DNA of 64,000 nt from Rhizobium chutanense (GCF_002531935.1 NZ_NWSV01000004.1:124001-188000); one strand, 5' to 3'. Positions 18,078 through 27,382 are shown, counted from the first letter of the stretch. Notes: generated from the sequence alone by a model not told the origin. A program made the numbers and translations.

Positions 18078-18326
18078 ATGGCCAGCATGACGATCCGCAA
18101 CCTCGACGAGGGATTGAAGCAGCGGCTGCGCGTTCGCGCCGCCACGCATGGCCGCTCAATGGAAGACGAGGCACGCGATATTCTGCGTACGGCACTGGCA
18201 ACCACCGAGCCGGCGGCGCGCAATCTCGCCGATACTATTCGGGACCGCTTGCAATCGGTCGGGGGAGTTGAGCTGGAAATTCCACCCCGGCAGCCAATCC
18301 GGGAAGCGCCGGACTTTGACGCGTGA
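18078..18326 (+). CDS. FitA/VapB-type antitoxin
   Basis: The 82-residue protein begins MASMTIRNLDEGLKQRLRVRAA, a ribbon-helix-helix DNA-binding domain like that of FitA, and ends with a toxin-binding tail (IPPRQPIREAPDFDA). It should neutralise the downstream PIN-domain toxin and repress its own operon. GGAGG lies five bases before the chosen ATG; two further in-frame ATGs start slightly earlier and one a few codons later. Its stop codon overlaps the toxin start. Confidence 0.87.
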   Translation: MASMTIRNLDEGLKQRLRVRAATHGRSMEDEARDILRTALATTEPAARNLADTIRDRLQSVGGVELEIPPRQPIREAPDFDA

Positions 18327-18745
18327 TCGTTCTCGATACCAACGTCATTTCGGAACTGTTGACGTCGGCGCCGAATGTGGCTGTCATCGACTGGCTCCGG
18401 GCACAACATCCCTCATTGGTATTCACGACCGCGATTACCGAAGCGGAAATTCTCTATGGCTTGCGCCTCCTCCCTCATGGTCGGCGCCGGAGTGATCTCG
18501 AGGCAGCAGTCCTGCCAATATTCAATGAGGATATCAGGGGCCGTGTCCTGCCATTCGATCGTGACGCGGCAGATGTCTATGCCATCATTGCCACTGACCG
18601 TCGCAAGGCTGGAAGGCCGATCAGCCAGTTTGACGCACAGATCGCAGCTATCACCATCTCACGCGGCGCTTCACTCGCAACGCGCAATGTTTCCGACTTC
18701 GAGGGAATTGGCTTGCAGATCATCAATCCGTGGAAGAATCGCTAA
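18323..18745 (+). CDS. PIN-domain toxin (FitB/VapC family)
   Basis: The 140-residue protein is a complete PIN domain. The acidic residues that hold Mg are seen in MIVLDTNVISEL (Asp5), TEAEILYG, FDAQIAA and TRNVSDFEGIG. Such toxins cut RNA, often initiator tRNA or rRNA loops; the target here is unknown. Translation starts at a GTG that overlaps the antitoxin stop as GTGA, which couples the pair. Confidence 0.9.
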   Translation: MIVLDTNVISELLTSAPNVAVIDWLRAQHPSLVFTTAITEAEILYGLRLLPHGRRRSDLEAAVLPIFNEDIRGRVLPFDRDAADVYAIIATDRRKAGRPISQFDAQIAAITISRGASLATRNVSDFEGIGLQIINPWKNR

Positions 18746-18819
18746 GCCCCCACGTCACAGAATCTCAAACTATACAAACCGATCCTGGCCGACCAACTGT
18801 TCCCACTTGCCGTATCATA

Positions 18820-18849
18820 ATTTCCGATATACATCATTCCATCGGAAAT
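18820..18849. promoter_or_regulatory. Inverted repeat upstream of the ArsR-type regulator
   Basis: ATTTCCGAT at 18820-18828 is exactly inverted as ATCGGAAAT at 18841-18849 with 12 bases between. It ends ten bases before the regulator start codon, a good place for autoregulation. A related TATCGGATATCC sequence follows the gene near 19796. Confidence 0.5.
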
Positions 18850-18858
18850 GGTGGGGGA

Positions 18859-19785
18859 ATGATGGAACGTTCGTTTTTGACGATTGCCGCGGGCGAGAAT
18901 CATGAGGCGATACGGGCGCTTTCGGCGCCGGCGCGGATCGAGATTCTCAAGCTGCTCTGCGCCAAGGGGCCGCTGAATATCAACGATATCGCCCAGGCGC
19001 TTTCCCTCCCCCAATCCACCGTCGCAACCGGCATTCAGATCCTCGAAGAGGCGGGGTTGGTCGATTCGCGGCTGGCGAAGGCCCGCAAGGGAAACCAGAA
19101 GATCTGCTCGGCGACCTATAGCGAAATCCTCATCAGCTTCGAGGAAAGTGCGGCGCAGCGGGCCAACAATATCATCGAAGTCGAGATGCCGGTCGGGCTT
19201 TATACCAGCTGCGACGTGCATGCGCCTTGCGGCCTCTGCTCCAGCGAGAGCGTCATCGGCCCGCTCGACGTGCCCGATTATTTCCTCGATCCGCAGCGCA
19301 TGCAGGCCGGGCTGGTGTGGTTCGGCAGGGGCTATGTGGAATATAAATTTCCCAACAATGCCAAGGTGTTGAACAAGGACATTCGCGCCATCGAATTTTC
19401 GCTGGAGCTGTCCTCCGAAGTGCCCGGCACCAATCCGGACTGGCCCTCCGACATCACGCTCTGGGTCAACGGCATGGCGATCGGCACCTGGACGTCGCCG
19501 GGCGACTACGGCGACAAGCGCGGCGCCTTCACGCCGGCCTGGTGGAAACTCGAAGGCTCGCAATACGGGATGATGAAGACCTGGCGGATTTCGACGCGCG
19601 GCACCTTCATCGACGGTGTGGCCGCTTCGAATGTGACGCTCAGCGATCTGGCGCTCGGCCAGCATTCCTCCATCCGGCTCAGGGTCGGCATCGCCGAAAA
19701 TGCCGGCCATACCGGCGGCGTCAATATTTTCGGCCGCGGCTTCGGCAATCACGGCCGCGACATCATCATGCGGCTGCACGTCTGA
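18859..19785 (+). CDS. ArsR-type regulator with large C-terminal sensor-like domain
   Basis: Residues 1-95 form an ArsR-type winged helix (LSAPARIEILKLLCAKGPLNINDIAQALSL in part, with STVATGIQILEEAGLV as recognition region). The remaining 210 residues are far longer than any usual ArsR protein. They contain a Cys cluster (TSCDVHAPCGLC) and a beta-rich, Trp-rich segment that recalls carbohydrate-binding jelly rolls. The gene directly precedes a GH51 arabinofuranosidase and a sugar-type Opp transporter, so a role as sugar-responsive repressor is likely but inferred. Two adjacent ATGs follow GGGGGA; the first is used. Confidence 0.8.
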   Translation: MMERSFLTIAAGENHEAIRALSAPARIEILKLLCAKGPLNINDIAQALSLPQSTVATGIQILEEAGLVDSRLAKARKGNQKICSATYSEILISFEESAAQRANNIIEVEMPVGLYTSCDVHAPCGLCSSESVIGPLDVPDYFLDPQRMQAGLVWFGRGYVEYKFPNNAKVLNKDIRAIEFSLELSSEVPGTNPDWPSDITLWVNGMAIGTWTSPGDYGDKRGAFTPAWWKLEGSQYGMMKTWRISTRGTFIDGVAASNVTLSDLALGQHSSIRLRVGIAENAGHTGGVNIFGRGFGNHGRDIIMRLHV

Positions 19786-19934
19786 ATTTTTCAGTATCGG
19801 ATATCCTGATTTAGAAATGCCGTTTATTTTGAGTTTCAGCAATAGCTAAATATTTCCAACTAACTGTATTATAACGGATTTCTATCATTTTTGCATAAGT
19901 ATGATTAAATCCGCGACTCGGTTGACAGATCGAC

Positions 19935-19978
19935 ATTCCTGATATCAAGTGAGGGGCAAGAAAACAAAATTCCTGATA
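19935..19978. promoter_or_regulatory. Direct repeats upstream of the arabinofuranosidase gene
   Basis: ATTCCTGATA occurs at 19935-19944 and again at 19969-19978, 34 bases apart, and a near copy (ATATCCTGAT) lies near 19800. They lie within 65 bases of the arabinofuranosidase start and are probable regulator sites. The surrounding 212-base gap is clearly AT-rich and holds no gene. Confidence 0.4.
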
Positions 19979-19997
19979 CATAAACGGGGAGGATCCG

Positions 19998-21506
19998 TTG
20001 AAGACGAATGTCGTTGCCCACCGCGATTTCCGCATCGCGACCATTGACGCCAGGCTCTACAGCTCGTTTCTCGAGCATCTCGGCAGAGCGATCTACGGCG
20101 GCATTTACGAGCCCGGACATCCGACAGCCGACGAGGACGGCTTCCGCCGCGACGTGCTCGATCTCGTCCGCGATCTCGATACGCCCTACTGCCGTTATCC
20201 CGGCGGCAATTTCGTCTCGGCCTATAATTGGGAAGACGGCGTCGGCCCGCGTTCGGAGCGCCCGGTGCGCCTCGACCTTGCCTGGCGCACCCGCGAAGCC
20301 AACCAGATCGGCGTCAACGAATTCGTCGACTGGTGCAAGAAGGCCAATACCAAGCCGATGCTCGCCGTCAATCTCGGCTCGCGCGGCCTCGACGCCGCCC
20401 GCAACTTCCTCGAATATTGCAATCATCCCGGCGGCACCTACTGGTCGGATCTGCGCCGCAAACACGGCTGGTCCAATCCGCACGACGTCAAATTGTGGTG
20501 CCTCGGCAACGAGATGGACGGTCCCTGGCAGGTCGGCCACAAGTCTGCCTATGAATATGGCCGGCTGGCCGACGAGACGGCGAAGGCGATGCGCGGCTTC
20601 GACAAGTCGCTCGAACTCGTGGTCTGCGGCTCGTCCAATTCCGATATGAAGACCTATCCCGATTGGGAGGCTCAAGTCCTGGAGCAGTGCTATGACAGCG
20701 CCGACTATATCTCGCTGCATATGTATTTCGCCAACCGCGAGAAGAATACGCTGAACTACCTCTCTCGCGCGACGAAGCTCGACCGCTACATCACCACGAT
20801 CGGCGGAGTGATCGACTACATCAAGGCGAAGAAGCGCTCGAAGAAGACGATCGGCATTTCCTTCGACGAATGGAACGTCTGGTATCATTCCAACCAGCAG
20901 GACAAGGATATCCTGGCGCGCGACGAGTGGCCGGATGCGCCGCATCTCCTCGAAGACGTCTATAATTTCGAGGACGTGCTGCAGGTCGGCGGTATCCTCA
21001 ACACCTTCATCCGCCGCTCCGACCGGGTGCGCATCGCCTGCATCGCCCAGCTCGTCAACGTCATCGCCCCGATCATGACCGAGGACGGCGGTGCCGCCTG
21101 GCGCCAGACGATCTATTACCCCTTCTACTACGCTTCGCGATATGGCCGCGGCACGGCGCTGCAGCTCGTCGTCGACGGCCCGACCTATGACAGCGACGAG
21201 GAGAACGAGGTTCCCTATCTCGACGTCTCTGCGGTGCATTCCGAAGACGGCCGGACGCTGACCTTCTTTGCCGTCAACCGCCATCCGGATACCACGCTCG
21301 ATCTCGACGTGCGGCTGGAAGGTTTCGGCGGCGCCCGCCTGATCGAACAGGTGGAGATGACCCATGGCGACCTCGAAGCCGTCAATACGGCGCAGCGGCC
21401 GCAAACGGTGGCGCCCGTGCAGGTCGAGAGCGCCAAGATCGAAGACGGACGGGTGCGGGCGGCGCTGAAGCCGCTGTCCTACAACGTCATCCGGCTGTCG
21501 GTGTGA
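19998..21506 (+). CDS. Alpha-N-arabinofuranosidase, GH51
   Basis: The 502-residue protein is a full-length GH51 enzyme: Glu172 in CLGNEMDGPW is the acid/base and Glu291 in SFDEWNVWY the nucleophile, followed by a C-terminal beta-sandwich. It removes terminal alpha-L-arabinofuranose from arabinan, arabinoxylan or arabinogalactan fragments. There is no signal peptide, so it acts on imported oligosaccharides in the cytoplasm. The start is a TTG with GGGGAGGATCCG before it; no better start exists nearby. The downstream ABC transporter is the likely importer. Confidence 0.93.
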   Translation: MKTNVVAHRDFRIATIDARLYSSFLEHLGRAIYGGIYEPGHPTADEDGFRRDVLDLVRDLDTPYCRYPGGNFVSAYNWEDGVGPRSERPVRLDLAWRTREANQIGVNEFVDWCKKANTKPMLAVNLGSRGLDAARNFLEYCNHPGGTYWSDLRRKHGWSNPHDVKLWCLGNEMDGPWQVGHKSAYEYGRLADETAKAMRGFDKSLELVVCGSSNSDMKTYPDWEAQVLEQCYDSADYISLHMYFANREKNTLNYLSRATKLDRYITTIGGVIDYIKAKKRSKKTIGISFDEWNVWYHSNQQDKDILARDEWPDAPHLLEDVYNFEDVLQVGGILNTFIRRSDRVRIACIAQLVNVIAPIMTEDGGAAWRQTIYYPFYYASRYGRGTALQLVVDGPTYDSDEENEVPYLDVSAVHSEDGRTLTFFAVNRHPDTTLDLDVRLEGFGGARLIEQVEMTHGDLEAVNTAQRPQTVAPVQVESAKIEDGRVRAALKPLSYNVIRLSV

Positions 21507-21513
21507 CAGCCGC

Positions 21514-21543
21514 CGCCGGGCAAACTCGATATAGGGCCCGGCG
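21514..21543 (+). terminator. Hairpin after the arabinofuranosidase gene
   Basis: CGCCGGGC at 21514-21521 pairs with GCCCGGCG at 21536-21543 over a 14-base loop, starting seven bases after the stop codon. No T-tract follows, so it may only attenuate transcription into the transporter genes or protect the upstream mRNA. Confidence 0.35.
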
Positions 21544-21700
21544 CAAACAATTCGGCCCGACTGCGAGGAGGCAGGCGGGCCGGAGGGATGGTTCACCAGG
21601 GTCTCGAGCTGCCAAGCTCCGGCTTCCGCGAACCGACAACCGCGACATGCCCATGCGCGCCCCAGCGGCCGCCGTATCGTCGCTTTCTAGGGAGGAGTTC

Positions 21701-23605
21701 ATGCAACAGTGGAAGAGGTTTGCATTCGGCTTCGTGCTGGCCACGCTTGGTCTGGCCGCGACGGCGAGGGCCGATGACTACACCTCCTTGCCGCGCAAGG
21801 AGACGCTTATCGTCGAAAATCCGGAAGGGACGATCAAGAATCCCGGCTGGTTCAATATCTGGGTCAATGGCGGCGGCGGGGTTTCCACCGGCCTGCAGCA
21901 GCTGACCATGGATACGCTCTGGTATATCGACCCCGAACAGGGGCTTGGCGGCGCGAGCTGGGACAATTCGCTCGCCGCCGACAAGCCGCAATATAATGCC
22001 GACTTCACCGAGATGACCGTGAAACTGCGCAAAGGGCTCTTCTGGAGCGACGGCGTGGAATTCACCGCCGACGACGTGGTCTATACCGTCAAGACGCAGA
22101 TGGATCACCCCGGCATGGTCTGGAGCGCGGCGTTTTCGGTGCAGGTGGCAAGCGTCGAGGCGACCGATCCCCAGACCGTGGTGTTCAAGCTGAAGAAGCC
22201 GAATTCGCGCTTCCACGCCCTCTTCACCGTGCGCTGGAACGGCGCGTGGATCATGCCCAAGCACGTCTTCGAGAAAGTCGAAGATCCGCTTCGCTATGAT
22301 TTCGCCAATCCCGTCTCGCTCGGGGCCTACAAGCTGAAGTCCTACGATCCGCAGGGCAAGTGGTATACCTGGGAGAAGCGCGACGACTGGCAGCGCACCT
22401 CGCTTGCCCGCTTCGGCGAGCCGGCCCCGAAATATGTGACCTACACCGATCCCGGCCCGCCGGATAAACGCACCATCGCCCAGCTCGAGCACAATCTCGA
22501 TATCATCCACGACAACACGCCGGAGGGCATGTTCACCCTCAAGGAGAAGTCGAAGACCATCGACACCTGGTTCCCGGGCTTCCCCTTCGCCCATCCGGAT
22601 CCGACGCTGCCGGCGGTGATCTTCAATACCCAGAATCCGCCCTTCGACAATGCCGATGTACGCTGGGCGCTGGCCCTGTTGATCGACATCAAGGCCGTCG
22701 ACATGGCGAGCTACCGCGGGGCGGCGACGCTTTCGGCGCTCGGCGTGCCGCCGACGGCGGCGACGATGAAAGACTATCAGGCGCCGATGCAGGACTGGCT
22801 GAAGGATTTCGAAATCGATACCGGCAAGAGCAAGATCAAGCCCTACGATCCCACGATCGGACAGCAGATCGCCGATATCCTGCGCAAGCAGCCGAAGTTC
22901 AAGGACCAGATCCCGACCGATCCGGCGGCAATCAGCGGTGCCTTCGGCTATGGCTGGTGGAAACCGGATCCGAAAGCGGCCGGCGAACTGCTCGAGAAGG
23001 CCGGCTTCAAGAAATCCGGCGGCAAATGGCTGACCCCTGATGGGCAGCCCTTCAAGATCCGCATGACGGTGGAAGGCGACACGCGCTCGGTCTTCACCCG
23101 CGCCGGCACGCTGATCGCGCAGCAATGGGCGGCCTTCGGCATCGACGCCAAGGCGGTGCCGGCCGCGAAACTGTGGCAGACGGCGCTGCAGCCCGGCGAT
23201 TTCCAGGTGGCGATCGCCTGGAGCGTCGAAACCTGGGGCGGCGATCCCGACCTCTCCTTCTTCCTCGACAGCTGGCATTCGCAGTTCGTCGCCAAGAAGG
23301 GCGAGGTTCAGCCGCCGCGCAACTGGCAGCGCTGGTCCAATCCGGAGCTCGACAAGATCATCGAGAGCATCCGCGGCATCAGCGCCGACGACCCCAAGGG
23401 CATGGAGCTCGGCAAGGATTATCTGAAGCTGGTCGCCCGCGAAATGCCGACCATCCCGCTGATGTCCTACAACGTCTTCACCTCGATGGATACGACCTAC
23501 TGGACCGGCTATCCGACGATCGCGGACCCCTATACCGATCCGGTGCCGAACTGGGCGAATTCGAGGCTGATGATGGTCAAGCTGAAGCCGGCGCAACCGA
23601 AATAA
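21701..23605 (+). CDS. ABC transporter substrate-binding protein, family 5
   Basis: The 634-residue protein has a signal peptide (FAFGFVLATLGLAATARA) and the family 5 (Opp/Dpp-like) fold, with MTVKLRKGLFWSDGVEFTADDVVYT as its most typical stretch. Long members of this family in rhizobia often bind oligosaccharides rather than peptides. Its place after a GH51 arabinofuranosidase suggests an arabinose-containing oligosaccharide as ligand. GGGAGGAG stands before the ATG. The frame extends 66 codons upstream but without family support. Confidence 0.88.
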   Translation: MQQWKRFAFGFVLATLGLAATARADDYTSLPRKETLIVENPEGTIKNPGWFNIWVNGGGGVSTGLQQLTMDTLWYIDPEQGLGGASWDNSLAADKPQYNADFTEMTVKLRKGLFWSDGVEFTADDVVYTVKTQMDHPGMVWSAAFSVQVASVEATDPQTVVFKLKKPNSRFHALFTVRWNGAWIMPKHVFEKVEDPLRYDFANPVSLGAYKLKSYDPQGKWYTWEKRDDWQRTSLARFGEPAPKYVTYTDPGPPDKRTIAQLEHNLDIIHDNTPEGMFTLKEKSKTIDTWFPGFPFAHPDPTLPAVIFNTQNPPFDNADVRWALALLIDIKAVDMASYRGAATLSALGVPPTAATMKDYQAPMQDWLKDFEIDTGKSKIKPYDPTIGQQIADILRKQPKFKDQIPTDPAAISGAFGYGWWKPDPKAAGELLEKAGFKKSGGKWLTPDGQPFKIRMTVEGDTRSVFTRAGTLIAQQWAAFGIDAKAVPAAKLWQTALQPGDFQVAIAWSVETWGGDPDLSFFLDSWHSQFVAKKGEVQPPRNWQRWSNPELDKIIESIRGISADDPKGMELGKDYLKLVAREMPTIPLMSYNVFTSMDTTYWTGYPTIADPYTDPVPNWANSRLMMVKLKPAQPK

Positions 23606-23615
23606 TCCTCCCAAC

Positions 23616-23641
23616 GCCGGCGCGGCAGCCATCGCGCCGGC
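23616..23641 (+). promoter_or_regulatory. Intercistronic stem-loop after the binding-protein gene
   Basis: GCCGGCGCG at 23616-23624 pairs perfectly with CGCGCCGGC at 23633-23641 across eight bases, just after the binding-protein stop. Such hairpins stabilise the upstream message and lower expression of the following permease genes, giving the excess of binding protein that these systems need. Confidence 0.5.
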
Positions 23642-23722
23642 CCCCTATCGACGGGCATGGGGCCCAACCACCCATGCTCGTCGATCCTTTCCAGAAGGGA
23701 ACCAGAGAGGAACCACTGCCCT

Positions 23723-24727
23723 ATGACGTCCTATCTGATCTTTGTGCTGAAGCGGTTCGGTCAGTTTCTGCTTGTCGTCTTTCTCGGTGTGACGATCACC
23801 TTCTTCGTCACCCACCTGACCCCGATCGATCCGGTCGAAGAAAGCATAGGCGCCATCACCCAGATGGGGCAATCCGACCCCAACGCCATCGAGCTGATGC
23901 GCCAGTCGCTGCGCGAGCTCTACGGAATGCAAGGTTCGATCTGGCAGCAATATCTGCATTTCTGGCTGCGGCTGGCGACCGGCGATCTCGGCCCCTCGCT
24001 CTCGGCCTTTCCGACCCCCGTCTCCACCATCATCCTGCGGTCGCTCCCCTGGACGATCGGGCTGATGACGGTGTCGACGCTGATCACCTTCGTGCTCGGC
24101 AATGCGATCGGTGCGCTGGCCGGCTATTACCGCAAGGACATGGTGCTGAAGGCCGTCAGCCTGGTCTTCATCGCCCTGCTGCCCATTCCCTATTACATCC
24201 TCGCCTTCGTGCTGCTGATCGTCTTCGGCTTCATCTGGCCGGTGCTGCCGATCAATGGCGGCTATGAGATGAACGCCAATCTGGACCTCTCCTTTGCCCT
24301 CGTCCTCGATATCCTCAAACACTCGATCCTGCCGGCCCTCTCGCTGATCCTGGTCGGCGCCGGCAGCTGGCTGATCGGCATGCGGGCGCTGGTGTCCAAC
24401 ATCATCACCGACGATTACGTCGTCTTCGCAGAGCTTGGCGGCGTGCCGAAGCGGAAGATCCTGCGCTCCTACATCGCCCGCAATGCCATGGTGCCGCAAT
24501 TTACCGGGCTTGCCATGTCGCTCGGCGCGATCTTCAACGGCACCGTCATCACCGAAATCGTCTTCGGCTATCCGGGCATCGGCAACCTTTTGATCGAAGC
24601 GGTGCATGCCGGCGACTACAGCCTGGTGCTCGGCCTCAGCGCCCTGTCGATCGTCGGCGTCGCCGCCGCCGTCTTCATCATCGACATTCTGAGCCCGCTG
24701 ATCGATCCGCGCATCAAGGTGGAATAG
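23723..24727 (+). CDS. ABC transporter permease (OppB/DppB-like)
   Basis: A 334-residue inner-membrane permease with an N-terminal segment (FLLVVFLGVTITFFVTHLTP), a large periplasmic loop and five further membrane spans. The coupling loop is seen as ELGGVPKRKILRSYIARNAMVPQ. It pairs with the next permease to form the membrane channel of the Opp-type importer. AGAGG precedes the ATG at rather long distance; the frame extends another 22 codons upstream. Confidence 0.9.
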   Translation: MTSYLIFVLKRFGQFLLVVFLGVTITFFVTHLTPIDPVEESIGAITQMGQSDPNAIELMRQSLRELYGMQGSIWQQYLHFWLRLATGDLGPSLSAFPTPVSTIILRSLPWTIGLMTVSTLITFVLGNAIGALAGYYRKDMVLKAVSLVFIALLPIPYYILAFVLLIVFGFIWPVLPINGGYEMNANLDLSFALVLDILKHSILPALSLILVGAGSWLIGMRALVSNIITDDYVVFAELGGVPKRKILRSYIARNAMVPQFTGLAMSLGAIFNGTVITEIVFGYPGIGNLLIEAVHAGDYSLVLGLSALSIVGVAAAVFIIDILSPLIDPRIKVE

Positions 24728-24730
24728 GCC

Positions 24731-25588
24731 ATGTTTACCATCATCCGCGACCTCGCCCGCCAGAACATGGAATTCCTCTGTGGCCTGCTGCTCTTTGCCG
24801 TCATCGTCGGCTTCGTCATCCTGTCGTATTTCTCGCCCTACGGCGCGACCGACATCTACCTGCTGCCGCCCGACATGCCGCCGGACGGCGACTATTGGCT
24901 GGGCACCACTTCGCGCGGCCAGGACGTTTTCTGGCAGCTGACGACGGCGCTGCGCAACACGCTGTTCTTCGGCATCGGCGTCGCCTTTCTCTCGCGCATC
25001 ATCTCGCTTGTCGTCGGCCTGGTCGCCGGTTACGCCGGCGGCGCCGTCGACCGGGTGCTGATGGCGATCAACGACAGCGTCATGGTCATCCCGCAATTTC
25101 CACTGCTGATCCTGTTCTATTTCGTGCTGAAGGACAGCATGACCTGGACGGCGCTGATCGTCATCATGGCCTCCCTCGGCTGGTCCTATGATGCCCGCCT
25201 GATCCGCTCGGTGGCGATCGGCCTGAAGACCAGGCCGTTTACCACCCAGAGCGTCTATTCCGGCATGACGATGCGTAAGATCCTGGTCGAGGAGCACCTG
25301 CCCTATGTGCTGCCGATCGTCTTCGCCACGACGATGAACAACATGATCTGGTCGATCGGCATGGAGATCACCCTTTCGGTGCTGGGCTTCACCGATATCG
25401 AGACGCCGACCATGGGCATGATGATCTACTGGGCCAATGCGCATTCGGCGCTGATCTCGGGCATCTGGTGGTGGGTGGCCGCCCCCGTCGCCGTCATCGT
25501 CATTCTCTTCCTGGCGCTCTTCCTGCTGTCGATGTCGATGAACGAATACAATGATCCGCGCAGCCGGCTGAACCGGATGGGAAGTTAG
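24731..25588 (+). CDS. ABC transporter permease (OppC/DppC-like)
   Basis: A 285-residue permease starting MFTIIRDLARQNMEFLCG, with the short periplasmic segment YWLGTTSRGQDVFWQL that marks OppC-type subunits, and five to six membrane spans. The gene begins three bases after the stop of the first permease and ends one base before the ATPase gene, so all are in one operon. Confidence 0.9.
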   Translation: MFTIIRDLARQNMEFLCGLLLFAVIVGFVILSYFSPYGATDIYLLPPDMPPDGDYWLGTTSRGQDVFWQLTTALRNTLFFGIGVAFLSRIISLVVGLVAGYAGGAVDRVLMAINDSVMVIPQFPLLILFYFVLKDSMTWTALIVIMASLGWSYDARLIRSVAIGLKTRPFTTQSVYSGMTMRKILVEEHLPYVLPIVFATTMNNMIWSIGMEITLSVLGFTDIETPTMGMMIYWANAHSALISGIWWWVAAPVAVIVILFLALFLLSMSMNEYNDPRSRLNRMGS

Positions 25589-25589
25589 C

Positions 25590-26579
25590 ATGGAGAATCT
25601 GGTCGAAATACAGAACCTGAAAGCCTATTACCGCGCCTTCCTCTATGGCGTCGATCGCGAGGTGCGGGCCGTCGACGATATCAGCCTGACCATCGGCCGC
25701 GGCGAGGTCTATGGCGTTGCCGGCGAATCGAGTAGCGGCAAGACGACGCTGATCAAGACCATTGCCGGCGCCATCCGGCCGCCGCTCAGGGTCGTCTCCG
25801 GCAGCGTCAAATTCCATTTCGGCGGCGGCACACAGGATATCTACGCGATGACGCCGGAGGAGCGCATGGCGCTGCGCTGGAAGCATCTCTCCTATATCAT
25901 GCAGGGCTCGATGAACGTGCTCAATCCGGTGCGCCGGATCCGCCACTCCTTCACCGATTTCGCCTTTCGCCACATGAAGGTGAGCAAATCGATCTTCTTC
26001 GAAAAGGTTGCCGCCCATTTGCAGCGCCTGAAGCTCGATCCGCAGCTGCTCGACGCCTATCCGCATGAACTCTCCGGCGGCATGCGCCAGCGCATGACCA
26101 TTGCGCTCGCCACCATCCTGACGCCGGAATTCATCATCGCCGACGAGCCGACGACGGCGCTCGACGTGATCGTGCAGCGCGACGTCTTGTCGATGATCCG
26201 CGACATCCAGCGCGAGATGGGCTCGTCCTTCCTGTTCGTCACCCATGATATGGGCGTGCATGCGACGGTCTCCGACCGCATCGGCATCGTCTATGCCGGG
26301 CGTCTCGTCGAGGAGGCGCCGACTGCCAAACTCTTCAGCATGCCGCTGCACCCCTATACCCAGCACCTCGTCGGCAGCCTGCCGAAGATCGGCGACCCCA
26401 CCACGCGGCCCTCGCTGGAGGGGCGGCCGCCGAACCTCGCCATGCCGCCGGAAGGCTGCCGCTTTCACCCGCGCTGTCCGAAGCGCATGGAGATTTGCTC
26501 ACAGAAGGTTCCGCCCATGGTCACCGTCGCGCCGGAGCGGCGGGTGGCGTGTTTTGCGGTGACGGGGGATCAGGTGTGA
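25590..26579 (+). CDS. ABC transporter ATP-binding protein (OppD/DppD-like)
   Basis: The 329-residue ATPase has Walker A GESSSGKTT, signature LSGGMRQRM, Walker [13 protein letters not shown] and the H-loop VTHDMG. The C-terminal CRFHPRCPKRMEIC is the cysteine-containing motif of Opp/Dpp ATPases, which holds an iron-sulfur cluster in some members. It hydrolyses ATP to drive import through the two preceding permeases. Confidence 0.92.
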   Translation: MENLVEIQNLKAYYRAFLYGVDREVRAVDDISLTIGRGEVYGVAGESSSGKTTLIKTIAGAIRPPLRVVSGSVKFHFGGGTQDIYAMTPEERMALRWKHLSYIMQGSMNVLNPVRRIRHSFTDFAFRHMKVSKSIFFEKVAAHLQRLKLDPQLLDAYPHELSGGMRQRMTIALATILTPEFIIADEPTTALDVIVQRDVLSMIRDIQREMGSSFLFVTHDMGVHATVSDRIGIVYAGRLVEEAPTAKLFSMPLHPYTQHLVGSLPKIGDPTTRPSLEGRPPNLAMPPEGCRFHPRCPKRMEICSQKVPPMVTVAPERRVACFAVTGDQV

Positions 26580-27382
26580 CTCTGCTTAGCCTCTCGCATG
26601 TGACGAAAATCTACCGCCAGGGCGGCATGCTCGGCCGGCGGCTGATCACCGCCGTCAACGATGTCAGCTTCGAACTAGGCGACGAGCCGGAGATCCTGTC
26701 GATCGTCGGCGAATCCGGCTCGGGCAAATCGACCGTCGCGGCGATGATCCTCGGCCAGACCGAACCGACGGACGGCGAGCTGCAATTTGCCGGCAAGACC
26801 GTCGCCATCCACAGCCGGGCCGAACGCAAGGCCTTCATGAAGGAGGTCCAGCCGGTGCTGCAGAACCCCTTCGAAGCCTTCAATCCGCTGAAGCGGGTCG
26901 ACCGCTACCTCTTCGAAACCGCCCGCAATTTCTCCGCGGGAAAACGGCCGGACCGGCAGCAGGCGGAAAAGATGGCCGACGCCGCCCTCCACCACGTCGG
27001 CCTGACGCTGGAAGAGGTGAAAGGCCGCTTCCCCCACGAACTCTCCGGCGGCCAGCTGCAGCGCGTCGCCATCGCCCGCGCGCTGATCCCGCAACCCCGC
27101 CTGCTGGTCGCCGACGAACCGGTCTCGATGGTCGACGCGTCGCTCCGCATGGCGATCGTCAACCTCTTCGGCCGGCTGAAAAACGAACTCGGCCTGTCGA
27201 TCATCTACATCACCCATGATCTGGCGACGGCTTATTACGTCAGCGACAATATTATCATCATGCGCAAGGGCGAGATTGTCGAACGCGGGCGGGCGCGGGC
27301 GGTGTTGGACGATCCGCAGCATGAGTATTCGCGGGCGTTGAAGGATGCGGTGCTGGCGGCGGAGTTTGGTGAGGTGGGGTGA
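26576..27382 (+). CDS. ABC transporter ATP-binding protein (OppF/DppF-like)
   Basis: The 268-residue second ATPase shows Walker A GESGSGKST, signature LSGGQLQRV and Walker B LLVADEPVSMVD; the Asp-Glu pair is intact. It starts at a GTG that overlaps the stop of the first ATPase (GTGA), with GGGGGA upstream, so the two are coupled. It lacks the C-terminal Cys motif of its partner, as is common when two ATPases form a heterodimer. Confidence 0.9.
   Translation: MTLLSLSHVTKIYRQGGMLGRRLITAVNDVSFELGDEPEILSIVGESGSGKSTVAAMILGQTEPTDGELQFAGKTVAIHSRAERKAFMKEVQPVLQNPFEAFNPLKRVDRYLFETARNFSAGKRPDRQQAEKMADAALHHVGLTLEEVKGRFPHELSGGQLQRVAIARALIPQPRLLVADEPVSMVDASLRMAIVNLFGRLKNELGLSIIYITHDLATAYYVSDNIIIMRKGEIVERGRARAVLDDPQHEYSRALKDAVLAAEFGEVG

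Noticed and set aside
21593..23632. 679-codon minus-strand frame
   Set aside because: Antisense to the binding-protein gene; no recognisable domain and biased composition.
23645..25591. 648-codon minus-strand frame
   Set aside because: Antisense to two permease genes; the Asp/His/Gln-rich product is typical of a shadow of membrane-protein codons.
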